A stretch of 43,903 nt of DNA, taken from assembly GCA_012517385.1 (NCBI GenBank), contig JAAYUZ010000068.1, positions 1 to 43,903 of the forward strand. Reading direction: 5' to 3'. The position numbers and the translations under genes were made by a program. This DNA comes from Treponema sp. GTDB taxonomy: Bacteria > Spirochaetota > Spirochaetia > Treponematales > Breznakiellaceae. Below are positions 9,337 through 17,113 of the stretch, in pieces (the stretch's first letter is position 1; each line of letters opens with the position of its first letter). Below the pieces are notes generated by a model that saw nothing but the letters and a program-made list of their open reading frames with translations, did not search any database and was not told the DNA's origin.

Positions 9337-10203
9337 GCTCCGAAGAACAAAGAGTACAACCAGAATATTAAGCACGATACCGAAGCCTGCTGCAAAAATG
9401 GCATAGCCAAGGAGCAGCAGGCTTCTGTTATTATAGGTATGTTCATTCACACCCGTATCAGAGGCTGGCAAAAAGTCAACCGGGCGAGCAGACTGTTCAT
9501 GTTGGTGGATAAATGCAAGCACATCCCGGTATGAACGGTACTGCCGAGCCCTACGCCACCAGCGCCGGTAAAAAGAGGTAAATAAAACCCCCGGAGGTAA
9601 AAGGGGCAGCATAGGGATAAGAACCGCGGTAAGGGCCATGAGAACCGCAAGACGGAGGGCCGGCCGCCCGCTGTAGGAAGCGGCAAGTAAAAGCTCTGAG
9701 AATACCCCCAGGGCAAGGCTGTAAGGGGTAATGCCATTCCAATATTCATTGGGCTGACGAGCCGCAGCCAGTACCCGATAGACAAGAGTTTCTGCATTCC
9801 CGTCAAAAAGCAACACCAGGAGGGGGTCCTCGCCGGTACCGCAGAACAGGGGACGATTCTCTTTAAAACAATAGGGCCCGGCAATATAGACCTGAGAACC
9901 TTCGAGTACCAGGGGAAACTGGCGCCACTTGAGGGGCTGCAAGACCCCATCCTGGGAATGCTCCAGGGGCACCAGAAAAATCTGAGCCCGATTCATAGAA
10001 ACCGCCACAGTGAGGCCTTCGCTTCGGACCCAGAGAAGTCCTTCGTCGCTTACCGCTTCTATGGTTCCGATACAGCGATACAGTGAAGGGGTTTCCGATC
10101 TAAGCCGGGAAAGCTGATAAGTTAGGAGGGGGACCTGCTGCAGCGAGACAAATCGGGTTCGGAACTGCCTCAAGAAACGGCGGATATGAAAGGCCCCTAT
10201 CAC
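9325..10203 (-). CDS. membrane protein of unknown function
   Basis: 292 aa from the GTG at 10203. I do not recognise a family. It has two or three hydrophobic helices in the middle (around residues 165-215) and one at the C-terminus (LLLGYAIFAAGFGIVLNILV), with a basic cytoplasm-like stretch (RRWWRRARQYR) between. The frame stays open upstream and encodes a further hydrophobic helix (VLVIFGFALLWYLLVPVIGA). A GGAGGAA ribosome-binding site lies seven bases before a CTG at 10266. The true start may therefore be that CTG, giving an N-terminal membrane anchor and 313 aa. It faces the hydrolase gene at 10281 head to head. Confidence 0.6.
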   Translation of the reverse strand: MIGAFHIRRFLRQFRTRFVSLQQVPLLTYQLSRLRSETPSLYRCIGTIEAVSDEGLLWVRSEGLTVAVSMNRAQIFLVPLEHSQDGVLQPLKWRQFPLVLEGSQVYIAGPYCFKENRPLFCGTGEDPLLVLLFDGNAETLVYRVLAAARQPNEYWNGITPYSLALGVFSELLLAASYSGRPALRLAVLMALTAVLIPMLPLLPPGVLFTSFYRRWWRRARQYRSYRDVLAFIHQHEQSARPVDFLPASDTGVNEHTYNNRSLLLLGYAIFAAGFGIVLNILVVLFVLRSLFF

Positions 10204-10268
10204 GGGAACTAAGAGATACCACAGGAGAGCAAATCCGAAAATGACTAGAACATCCTGTATTCTCAGGG

Positions 10269-10274
10269 TACTAT
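10269..10274 (+). promoter_or_regulatory. -10 element (TACTAT) six bases before the hydrolase ATG
   Basis: TACTAT ends six bases before ATG 10281. The intervening TCCTCC is the complement of the Shine-Dalgarno of the divergent gene, and no ribosome-binding site precedes the hydrolase. The -35 is weak. Confidence 0.35.
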
Positions 10275-10280
10275 TCCTCC

Positions 10281-10964
10281 ATGGAACACTATAAAATTCA
10301 TTCCCTCGTGGTGGGTCCCATCGCGACTAATTGCTATATCATAGAAACTGACGAAATTGACCCCGCCAGCAATCGCCGAGTCGGTATAATCATAGACCCA
10401 GGTGCCGATGTTGCTGCAATTATAGCACGGATTAAAGCCCTCAAGGTAGTTCCCCAGCAGATACTCTGCACCCATGGCCATTTTGACCATATCCTTGCCA
10501 TTCCGGAACTGGTCCGCCATTACGAAGAAGAAGGGGTCTCCCTCACCATAGCAATCCACCGATTGGACAGGGATTATCTGGGGAGCAAGGCCATCATCCG
10601 CCATCGGCGGGACCTGGCGGGGGTCGGCGGGCTTGCATTCCTGGAACGGTTTCCGTTCCAATTTCCCGAAGCAAGCCGGATACTCGAAGAAGGGGACCGT
10701 ATCGGCCCCTTCCGTGTCATCCATCTGCCGGGTCATACTCCCGGTTCAGTCGGGTATATTGATGAAGAGAAGGGGGTCCTCTTTGCCGGAGACACCCTCT
10801 TTGCAGGCGGGGTCGGCAGGACCGATCTGCCCGGTGGGGATGAACTTGCCCTCCAGGCCAGCCTGAGGCGGCTCTTCAGTCTGCCAGGGCATACCACGGT
10901 GTACAGCGGCCATGGGGACCGTACACGGATAGATCGGGAACGGCCCCGTCAGGGCTGGATGTAA
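10281..10964 (+). CDS. metallo-beta-lactamase-fold hydrolase (glyoxalase II-like)
   Basis: 227 aa, cytoplasmic. It has the two-metal motif THGHFDHI (about residues 73-80), GHTPGSVGY with the third ligand His, AGDTLFAGGVGRTDLPGG with the bridging Asp, and a final SGHGDRT. This layout is that of the hydroxyacylglutathione-hydrolase-like (YcbL/GloB) group, which cleave thioesters such as S-lactoylglutathione. The true substrate is not known in anaerobic spirochaetes. The start MEHYKIHSLVVGPIATNCY fits the family exactly. It is the only gene of its unit and converges on the phosphate transporter. Confidence 0.85.
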   Translation: MEHYKIHSLVVGPIATNCYIIETDEIDPASNRRVGIIIDPGADVAAIIARIKALKVVPQQILCTHGHFDHILAIPELVRHYEEEGVSLTIAIHRLDRDYLGSKAIIRHRRDLAGVGGLAFLERFPFQFPEASRILEEGDRIGPFRVIHLPGHTPGSVGYIDEEKGVLFAGDTLFAGGVGRTDLPGGDELALQASLRRLFSLPGHTTVYSGHGDRTRIDRERPRQGWM

Positions 10965-10981
10965 GCTTTCGGGATTGGAGC

Positions 10982-12646
10982 CTAGGCAGGCATGTGACTT
11001 AAGGATTCGGTAATGCTGTAGGAATAGTCTCCCAGTTTTTCAATCCGGCGCACCAGATCGATAAAGAGAAGTTCCGTTTTAACATCCGCACCACCTTCTA
11101 TATTTTTCCGAGCCAGTTTCTTTAACTTGCTTCGGAATTGATCAATACGTTCTTCCAGGGTTTTTGCATGCTCCAGATCTTCCGCACTAAGGGCTTTTCC
11201 CATATGCTCCCGTACAAAGACAAGGAAGTCCCTGACGAGCAGCAGATAGGGTTCCAGAGCATCCAGTTCCTTCCGGTTAAATTCCAGTTTTTTATGGTAA
11301 CTCCGCTGCAAGGTCAAGCTCAGACTGTAGCAGTCGTCGGTCATATCTTCCAGGTCGGCCACAATCCGCATGAGTTGGGAGACCTTCTGTTCCGACCGGG
11401 GACTGAGCTGTGCCCGGGTACATTCTATCAGGAAACGGCTGATCTGCTCCCGCATCTGGTCCGCATAGTCTTCCTTTTCTTTAAGTAATTCCACAATCTC
11501 ATCTACAGCTCCCCCATGCTTTGCCTTCAGGGCTTCCTGGAACTGTTCAAACATACCCTGAACGAGACCTGCCAGATCCTGGATTTCCTTTTCTGCCCGG
11601 GGGATCTGCAATTCAGGGGTTTCCTGGATTGACGCAGCGGTGTAGGAAAGGCGGTACACAGCCTGCACTTCCTTGGGATCATCCTTTACAAGGAAGGTTA
11701 CCAGCCTTTCAAAGGGTTTCATAAAGGGAAGAAAGAGAATGGTGTTGATAGTATTAAAAAGGGTATGCAGCATGGCCAGATGGGTAGTTATGGCAGCTCC
11801 CGTGGGTTCCCCGGGAATAATAAAATCCACCAGGGCCAGGAAGGGTTGGAACACGGCCAGGGCAATCACAGAACCGATAACATTAAAAAGCACATGGACC
11901 AGCGCGGCCCGTTTTGCCACCGCCTTTGTACCGATAGATGCAAGAAGCGCATCAATGGTGGTTCCGATATTAGCTCCGAGAATCATGGCTGCCGCCATGG
12001 GGAAATCAATCATACCATTAAAAGCCATGGTAATAAAAATCGCTGTGGAAGCACTGGATGAGTGTACAATCAGTGTCACCCCCAGACCTACCGCAGCTCC
12101 GATCATCTCGGAGATAAAGCCCAGATTGGAAACAGAAGCAATAAAGGCTATCGATTCGTGATCAATCTTCGGCAGAGATTTGGTGAGAAAGTCCAGGCCA
12201 AGGAAGAGAATTCCAAAACCGAGAATCGCCTCCCCCTGATCTTTAAATCCCCATTTGATCGCCATATAGAGGATAAAACCAATACCGATAGCCGGGAGTG
12301 CCAGGGCACTTACGTTCATCTTAAACCCGATGAGGGACACGATCCAGGCGGTTACGGTGGTACCAATATTGGCCCCCATAATAACGCCTATGGCCTGGAA
12401 AAGCGAAAGGAGCCCCGCATTAACAAAGGAAACCACCATTACCGTGGTTGCCGAGGATGACTGGATAATCGCTGTAATCGCCAGACCAGTGAAAACTGCT
12501 GCAAAACGGTTCCCGGCCATAAAATTCAGAATCCGCTGGAGTCGGTCCCCGGCGGTCTTCTGAATACCTTCGCTCATGATCTTCATGCCAAAGAGAAAGA
12601 GTCCGAGGCTGCCCAGGACCCTAAAAAGTGTATCAATATATACCAT
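10982..12646 (-). CDS. Na+/phosphate symporter with PhoU-like domain
   Basis: 554 aa. The first about 310 residues are a PNaS-family membrane domain with the two inverted Q/HSSSA repeats: AIIQSSSATTVMVVSF and LIVHSSSASTAIFITM, each followed by a GANIGTT motif. The rest (about 340-550) is a helical PhoU-like regulatory domain. It should take up inorganic phosphate with sodium at the inner membrane. The ATG at 12646 has no good Shine-Dalgarno. A TTAACA-N5-TTAAAA direct repeat sits 23 bases upstream. It ends 17 bases from the convergent hydrolase gene. Confidence 0.9.
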   Translation of the reverse strand: MVYIDTLFRVLGSLGLFLFGMKIMSEGIQKTAGDRLQRILNFMAGNRFAAVFTGLAITAIIQSSSATTVMVVSFVNAGLLSLFQAIGVIMGANIGTTVTAWIVSLIGFKMNVSALALPAIGIGFILYMAIKWGFKDQGEAILGFGILFLGLDFLTKSLPKIDHESIAFIASVSNLGFISEMIGAAVGLGVTLIVHSSSASTAIFITMAFNGMIDFPMAAAMILGANIGTTIDALLASIGTKAVAKRAALVHVLFNVIGSVIALAVFQPFLALVDFIIPGEPTGAAITTHLAMLHTLFNTINTILFLPFMKPFERLVTFLVKDDPKEVQAVYRLSYTAASIQETPELQIPRAEKEIQDLAGLVQGMFEQFQEALKAKHGGAVDEIVELLKEKEDYADQMREQISRFLIECTRAQLSPRSEQKVSQLMRIVADLEDMTDDCYSLSLTLQRSYHKKLEFNRKELDALEPYLLLVRDFLVFVREHMGKALSAEDLEHAKTLEERIDQFRSKLKKLARKNIEGGADVKTELLFIDLVRRIEKLGDYSYSITESLSHMPA

Positions 12647-12667
12647 GGTAACCGGATACTAACGAAT

Positions 12668-12684
12668 TTTTAACATTATGTTAA
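12668..12684 (-). promoter_or_regulatory. PhoP-box-like repeat / palindrome upstream of the phosphate symporter
   Basis: On the minus strand the sequence reads TTAACA-N5-TTAAAA with an 11-base period. It contains a perfect 7-1-7 palindrome (12670-12684). In Firmicutes, PhoP binds TT(A/T/C)A(C/T)A repeats of this period. The use of such a site here is inferred from the neighbouring gene only. Confidence 0.4.
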
Positions 12685-12711
12685 CAGGGGTCCTCTTCAG
12701 GGGCTCCTTCA

Positions 12712-12730
12712 GGGGCCTCTTAAAGGCCCC
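12712..12730 (-). terminator. possible terminator hairpin of the ABC operon
   Basis: Perfect 7-bp GC-rich stem GGGGCCT/AGGCCCC with a 5-base loop, 22 bases after the stop of the gene at 12753. It lacks a T tract. It is the last of three imperfect 12-base CAGGGG(T/C)(C/T)CTTC-like repeats (about 12685-12722). Confidence 0.35.
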
Positions 12731-12752
12731 ATTTGGAGTTAAAAGTGTACGA

Positions 12753-13247
12753 CTATTGATTCTGTTCCATCCCTGTTTGCGCAGGGTTACCCATATCCAG
12801 GGGGAGTCCCTCCGCATCGGTGCCAAACTGCTGGTGTTCCTGGGACTGGTTCGCTGTCTGGTCCATACCAGCCTGTTCAAGCTGCACCGTAAAGGGCTCG
12901 ATATAGGGTTCTATACCAGCAACCAGTTTGGGGACCGAAAGCAGCACCATGTCCTGGTTAAGGGACAGACGAAAGTCCCGTTCAATGACCTTTTCATCAT
13001 CAAAGAGCACAATCTTGATATGGTGCCGCTGGCCTTTTACAACAGCCTTATCCCGGTCTCCAGGATAATATTCTGCGGATTCCAGCTTATCAATCTGGAC
13101 CGACATACCATTTATCGCGCCATAGGCGCCATTAGGGTCGGCCTTATTGTCAATTAAAATTGTATGCCGCTTGCCGGTCACGAGCATGAGAACTAAAAGT
13201 GCCACATAAACGAGCCCAAGGGCAGAACGGATCATGATCCGCTTCAT
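12753..13247 (-). CDS. membrane-anchored protein encoded with the BMP-type ABC transporter, unknown
   Basis: 164 aa. An N-terminal signal/anchor helix (SALGLVYVALLVLMLVTG) is followed by a soluble domain of about 85 residues that looks beta-rich (HTILIDNK, MSVQIDKLESAEYYPGDRDK, HHIKIVLFD), and a polar Gln/Gly/Met-rich tail. The domain should lie outside the cytoplasmic membrane. I do not recognise an established function. ATG 13247 overlaps the permease stop (ATGA) and has GGAGGTG upstream, so it is the last gene of the ABC operon and probably an accessory factor. Confidence 0.65.
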   Translation of the reverse strand: MKRIMIRSALGLVYVALLVLMLVTGKRHTILIDNKADPNGAYGAINGMSVQIDKLESAEYYPGDRDKAVVKGQRHHIKIVLFDDEKVIERDFRLSLNQDMVLLSVPKLVAGIEPYIEPFTVQLEQAGMDQTANQSQEHQQFGTDAEGLPLDMGNPAQTGMEQNQ

Positions 13248-14353
13248 TTTGCACCTCCAGTTGCTGAGCCCTGCCTCAGCTGGGATCGCTGATCTTCTGC
13301 GGCCCGCCGGGATTTCCATGCATAGAGTACCAGGGAGAGGGCAATAACGCCGTATCCAATAAACTGTCTGAAGTATTCGCCGATCATGGCAGACCCGAAG
13401 AGCTTCTGACCCGCCAGGGGCGAAACTATAAACATGGCGTGCAGCAGTATAACCCCGATAAATACATTGGGGATATTGGCGTGGGTTACGGAAGCCCCGC
13501 CCACAAGCAGGGCCGCCACAGCAAAGAAGCCGGTCTGGTCATGGGCATTATAGGTGGCCAGGTTTCCCATATTCTGCAGGAAAATGATCTGCCCGCCGCA
13601 GGCCAGCACCGTAGAGATAATAATCGCCACAATCCGGGTTCTTTCCACATCAATACCCGCAGCCCCTGCCACGGCCATATCCTGCCCCACGGCCCGCATA
13701 TCCTGGCCCAGTTTGGTCTTTCTGAACCAGACAATAAAGAGACAGAGCAGGAAAATCACTATAAAGGTGACAACCGGAATCGCAAAGGGTCCGATTCTAA
13801 GCATGAAAAGGGTATCCAGGGATTGCCGGACAGACTCCAGGTTCAGGGTATTCCGAACACCATAGCCCCGGGACAGGACAATAGCCGGATTCCGCATCGG
13901 GATAAGGGAGCCCATAAGGTAGAGCACAAAAAACTGATAGATGCCGTTTATAAAAAAGGCCAGGATATAGCCCGTCACCATCTCACGGCCCTTGGCTTTA
14001 TTCATAACCGAACCGGTCACCCATCCAAGAAGCACCGCAATGGGGAGACCCACCAGCAAGGCAAAGACCAGCCCCTGCCAGCCCGCCACACCCCAGTCTA
14101 CCGCAAAAATCAGGCCGATCTGGCCTGCCATAGCACCCAGGGTCATTGCGAAGTTCAGCCCCATCCCGGCATAAATCGGCAGAAGCAGGGCGATAACCAG
14201 AAAGGAATTGCGGCCAAGCCGGGTGATCACTTCCTGGATAATATAGGGAATCGAAAGTCCCGATGGAGCGATGGAAGCCAGGGTAAGGAGGACAAAAATA
14301 ATAACCACCGCATATTCGGAAAGGAATTTGGTAACATTTGTTTTAGCACTCAT
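13244..14353 (-). CDS. BMP-type ABC transporter permease 2
   Basis: 369 aa integral membrane protein of the BPD_transp_2 family, with eight to ten hydrophobic segments. Characteristic features are RKTKLGQDMRAVGQDMAVAGAAGIDVERTR, the cytoplasmic coupling region with an A-G-I-D loop, and LLVGGASVTHANIPNVFIG. This is the YufQ-like second permease of basic-membrane-protein/nucleoside importers. It overlaps permease 1 by four bases (ATGA) and the downstream gene likewise. Confidence 0.88.
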   Translation of the reverse strand: MSAKTNVTKFLSEYAVVIIFVLLTLASIAPSGLSIPYIIQEVITRLGRNSFLVIALLLPIYAGMGLNFAMTLGAMAGQIGLIFAVDWGVAGWQGLVFALLVGLPIAVLLGWVTGSVMNKAKGREMVTGYILAFFINGIYQFFVLYLMGSLIPMRNPAIVLSRGYGVRNTLNLESVRQSLDTLFMLRIGPFAIPVVTFIVIFLLCLFIVWFRKTKLGQDMRAVGQDMAVAGAAGIDVERTRIVAIIISTVLACGGQIIFLQNMGNLATYNAHDQTGFFAVAALLVGGASVTHANIPNVFIGVILLHAMFIVSPLAGQKLFGSAMIGEYFRQFIGYGVIALSLVLYAWKSRRAAEDQRSQLRQGSATGGAK

Positions 14354-15393
14354 TTGGACACCTTTGTTTTGCGGGTAAGGGCGTACAGAATCATTCCGTT
14401 GGATACGATCATACGGATAACCTCGGACATATCGGTCTGCAGAATCGAGTTGATAACCGACGGGGTCATGGTAAGAAGCCCCTGAAAGAGGAAGGTTCCT
14501 ACAATTACATTGATGATATTAGCCTTGTTAATGCTCGCCCCCCCGATCAGTATGGCGGCCACCGCGGGGAATACCATCGGGTTGGGTGCCGTGTAGAGCT
14601 GGATAAAGCCAAAACTCTGCTGATATACGATGATTCCCACAGCACCGAGGAAGGTGGAAATAACAACCGAAATAAGCCGCATCCGGTCCGCACTGATCCC
14701 GGAAGCCCGGGCAAAATCCGGATTAGACCCGACCGCGGTCATAGCCGTGCCGGTCTTGGTTTTTAAGAAGACCCACATAAGGAATGCACAGAGGGCTACA
14801 AAGAGCAGCAGCCCTGTGGGGAACACAAAGAACTCCCCAATTTTTATGGCCAGAAAGTTATTCAATATTTTAAGCCAGTACCCTTCTACGGTAATCGTGG
14901 TACGCAGCCCCTTGCCGGCGTAGCCCCAGACCATGGTGGGATTATTGTAGGGGAGAATGAGCCACATGATGCACATGAGCATGACGAAGGAAAAGCCCAC
15001 ATACATGGCAATGGTCATCTCTTCGCCCTTTACCTTGTTGAGCAGTTTCCCGTAAAAGTACCCGAACAAAACTGCAAAGGGGGTTGCCAGCCCAATGGCC
15101 CCAAAGAAGCCCAAAAAGCTCCGGAGCTCTAACTGCAGGGAAAGGGTAGACCCGAGTAGTCCAGCCACTATCCCCAGCGCAAGACCAAAATTGAGCCCCG
15201 CCCCGGATTGAATCATGGGTACCAGCGCCAGAACCAGAATCGCATACTGGCCGAAACGGTTCATTACATCCGAAATAGAAGCATCCAGCCTGACCCCTAC
15301 CACGGGCGCTAAAATAAAGAGAGACACCAGGAATAAAAAGATAATGATACGGGGCCAGCCAAAATCCTGGATAAAGGTTTTTATATTATTCAC
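14350..15393 (-). CDS. BMP-type ABC transporter permease 1
   Basis: 347 aa, BPD_transp_2 family (YufP-like), eight to ten hydrophobic segments. The coupling region reads LKTKTGTAMTAVGSNPDFAR with ASGISADRMR after it, and the conserved loop is ILIGGASINKANIINVIVG. The start is GTG 15393: GGAGG lies seven bases upstream, and the GTG overlaps the ATPase stop (GTGAATAA). Longer in-frame starts up to 15510 would extend into the ATPase gene and encode no family sequence. A 46-bp piece of this gene (14510-14555) has a degenerate copy at 19603-19650. Confidence 0.88.
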   Translation of the reverse strand: MNNIKTFIQDFGWPRIIIFLFLVSLFILAPVVGVRLDASISDVMNRFGQYAILVLALVPMIQSGAGLNFGLALGIVAGLLGSTLSLQLELRSFLGFFGAIGLATPFAVLFGYFYGKLLNKVKGEEMTIAMYVGFSFVMLMCIMWLILPYNNPTMVWGYAGKGLRTTITVEGYWLKILNNFLAIKIGEFFVFPTGLLLFVALCAFLMWVFLKTKTGTAMTAVGSNPDFARASGISADRMRLISVVISTFLGAVGIIVYQQSFGFIQLYTAPNPMVFPAVAAILIGGASINKANIINVIVGTFLFQGLLTMTPSVINSILQTDMSEVIRMIVSNGMILYALTRKTKVSK

Positions 15394-17002
15394 GGGAAGC
15401 CTCCATTGCATGGGTTTCTTTAACTTGCCCTGCCATAAGGAGTCCGAAGTCGGCAGAATCCCGATGGGCCGGCAGGATGCCCGCGATGCGGCCCTCATCC
15501 ACAATGGCAATACGGTCGCAGATAGACCTCAGTTCCTCCAACTCGCTGGACACCATAACGATGGTGGTTCCGTATTCCCGGTTATACCGGCGCAGCGTAT
15601 CGAGCACGAGCTTTTTTGCGCCAATATCAATGCCCCGGGTAGGCTCGGACACAAAGAGCACCTGGGGTTTTAATGCAAAGGCCTTGGCCAGGCAGATTTT
15701 CTGCTGGTTCCCTCCGGAGAGTTCCCGGGCCTTCTGTTTATGGCTCGTACATTTAATATCCAACAGGTTGATGTACTCCTGGCTCAATTCTGCCATGGCC
15801 TTTTCATCCCGGAGCTTTATAAGACCACCGAGCAGGGATTTGAGATACTGGCCATGGACCTGCATGGCCGTAAAGGCAATGTTCCAGTCGAGGCTTTCAT
15901 CCAGAAGGAGTCCCACCCCCCGGCGGTCCTCTGACACGAAGGCCATACCTGCTCGGAGAGCTCCCGCAGGATCATTCAGCGTGAGAGCCCTGTCCCCCAG
16001 ACGAACCAGACCGCCCGCAGGATAGAGCCCCATGATACCGTTGGGGACCCCCAGTTTTCCCTGGCCAGCCAAGCCTCCGATGCCAAAGATTTCCCCCCGT
16101 TGTACAGAAAAAGACACATCCCGGACTGTTTCGCCGGGCATATCTACCCAGAGATGCTCCACCGTAAGAATCGGTTCCCCGAGGGTACGGTGGCTATCCT
16201 GCTGCTCTGTTTCGCCACTCACCGACCGGCCCACCATCCAGGAGGCAATATCTCGAATAGAAAGCCCTTTGGTGGGGCTGTCCTTAACTACCACACCATC
16301 CCGTAAAACCACCACCCGGTCAGCGAGATCCAGCACTTCCTGCAAACGATGGGAAATAAAAATAATAGCCACCCCCTCAGAGGCAAGCCGCCTGAGAGAA
16401 GTCAGCAGGACCTGGGCTTCGCTTTCGGTAAGAACCGCCGTAGGTTCGTCCAGCACCAGAATACGGGAATGGTCCCGGCTGATTTCCCGGGCAATCTCGG
16501 TAAACTGTTTGTGCCCCACAGGCATTTCGGTGACCAGCATGTCCGGATCCAGGGTCACACCGAGCTTGGCTATGGCCGATTCAGACCGCTGCCGCATCAG
16601 GGTCCGGTCCAGGATACTCATCCGTTCACCAAACACCTCGTTCAGAAGGCTCGGCCGCATGGATTCTCTGTTCAGCACAATGTTTTCCGTGGTGGAAAAA
16701 CCCGGGATGAGACTGAATTCCTGGTGAACCATCCCAATACCCGCATCAAGAGCGTCAAAGGGGCTGGAAAATGAGACCGGCTTCCCATCAATCTCAATGG
16801 TTCCCTTAAAACCACCGGTTTCTGCAATCACCGGCATACCGAATAATATCCGCATCAGGGTTGTTTTACCGGCCCCATTTTCTCCAACGAGTCCCAGTAT
16901 CTCTCCCTCATGCAGATCAAAACTCACATCCTGTAAAACCACGTTCCCATAGAATTCCTTGGAAACGTTTTTTACAGACAAAAGCGGACCTGTCTGTCCC
17001 AT
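15386..17002 (-). CDS. BMP-type (nucleoside-like) ABC transporter, duplicated ATPase
   Basis: 538 aa with two ABC domains in tandem, as in ribose/nucleoside importers. The first has Walker A GENGAGKTT (about 40-48), Walker B ILVLDEPTAVL and the H-loop ISHRLQE. The second has a degenerate Walker A (GGLAGQGKLGV), signature LSGGNQQK and Walker B LFVSEPTRGID. One active and one degenerate site is usual for this family. It powers import through the two permeases encoded directly downstream. ATG 17002 has AGGA upstream. It is the first gene of a four-gene, fully overlapping operon. Confidence 0.92.
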   Translation of the reverse strand: MGQTGPLLSVKNVSKEFYGNVVLQDVSFDLHEGEILGLVGENGAGKTTLMRILFGMPVIAETGGFKGTIEIDGKPVSFSSPFDALDAGIGMVHQEFSLIPGFSTTENIVLNRESMRPSLLNEVFGERMSILDRTLMRQRSESAIAKLGVTLDPDMLVTEMPVGHKQFTEIAREISRDHSRILVLDEPTAVLTESEAQVLLTSLRRLASEGVAIIFISHRLQEVLDLADRVVVLRDGVVVKDSPTKGLSIRDIASWMVGRSVSGETEQQDSHRTLGEPILTVEHLWVDMPGETVRDVSFSVQRGEIFGIGGLAGQGKLGVPNGIMGLYPAGGLVRLGDRALTLNDPAGALRAGMAFVSEDRRGVGLLLDESLDWNIAFTAMQVHGQYLKSLLGGLIKLRDEKAMAELSQEYINLLDIKCTSHKQKARELSGGNQQKICLAKAFALKPQVLFVSEPTRGIDIGAKKLVLDTLRRYNREYGTTIVMVSSELEELRSICDRIAIVDEGRIAGILPAHRDSADFGLLMAGQVKETHAMEASRE

Positions 17003-17045
17003 GATTGTTCCTGTTTATATAGGTTTTCCCCAAAGGGGGCAGGAT

Positions 17046-17075
17046 AGTATACAACGAAAAGTAATAAATATACAA
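17046..17075 (-). promoter_or_regulatory. promoter of the BMP-type ABC operon
   Basis: On the minus strand TTGTAT (17070-17075), 18-base spacer, TATACT (17046-17051). It lies back to back with the promoter of the divergent response-regulator gene. Confidence 0.5.
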
Positions 17076-17077
17076 CT

Positions 17078-17105
17078 TTGCATTAATTCCCGGCAGTAGT
17101 ATAGT
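17078..17105 (+). promoter_or_regulatory. promoter of the response-regulator phosphatase gene
   Basis: TTGCAT (17078-17083), 16-base spacer, TATAGT (17100-17105). ATG 17114 follows after eight bases with no Shine-Dalgarno, suggesting a transcript with at most one or two leader bases. Confidence 0.5.
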
Positions 17106-17113
17106 TATTACAT

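Noticed and set aside
12685-12722. Three CAGGGG-type 12-base units as a CRISPR or tandem array
   Set aside because: Too few, too short and imperfect, with no spacers; only noted beside the hairpin.
13439-14485. 348-aa plus-strand frame, rich in His/Gln/Gly/Asn
   Set aside because: Antisense to two overlapping permease genes; no hydrophobic core or family motif.
14350-15510. Longer start for permease 1
   Set aside because: The extra N-terminus is read from within the ATPase gene and carries no family sequence; GTG 15393 has GGAGG and a stop-start overlap.
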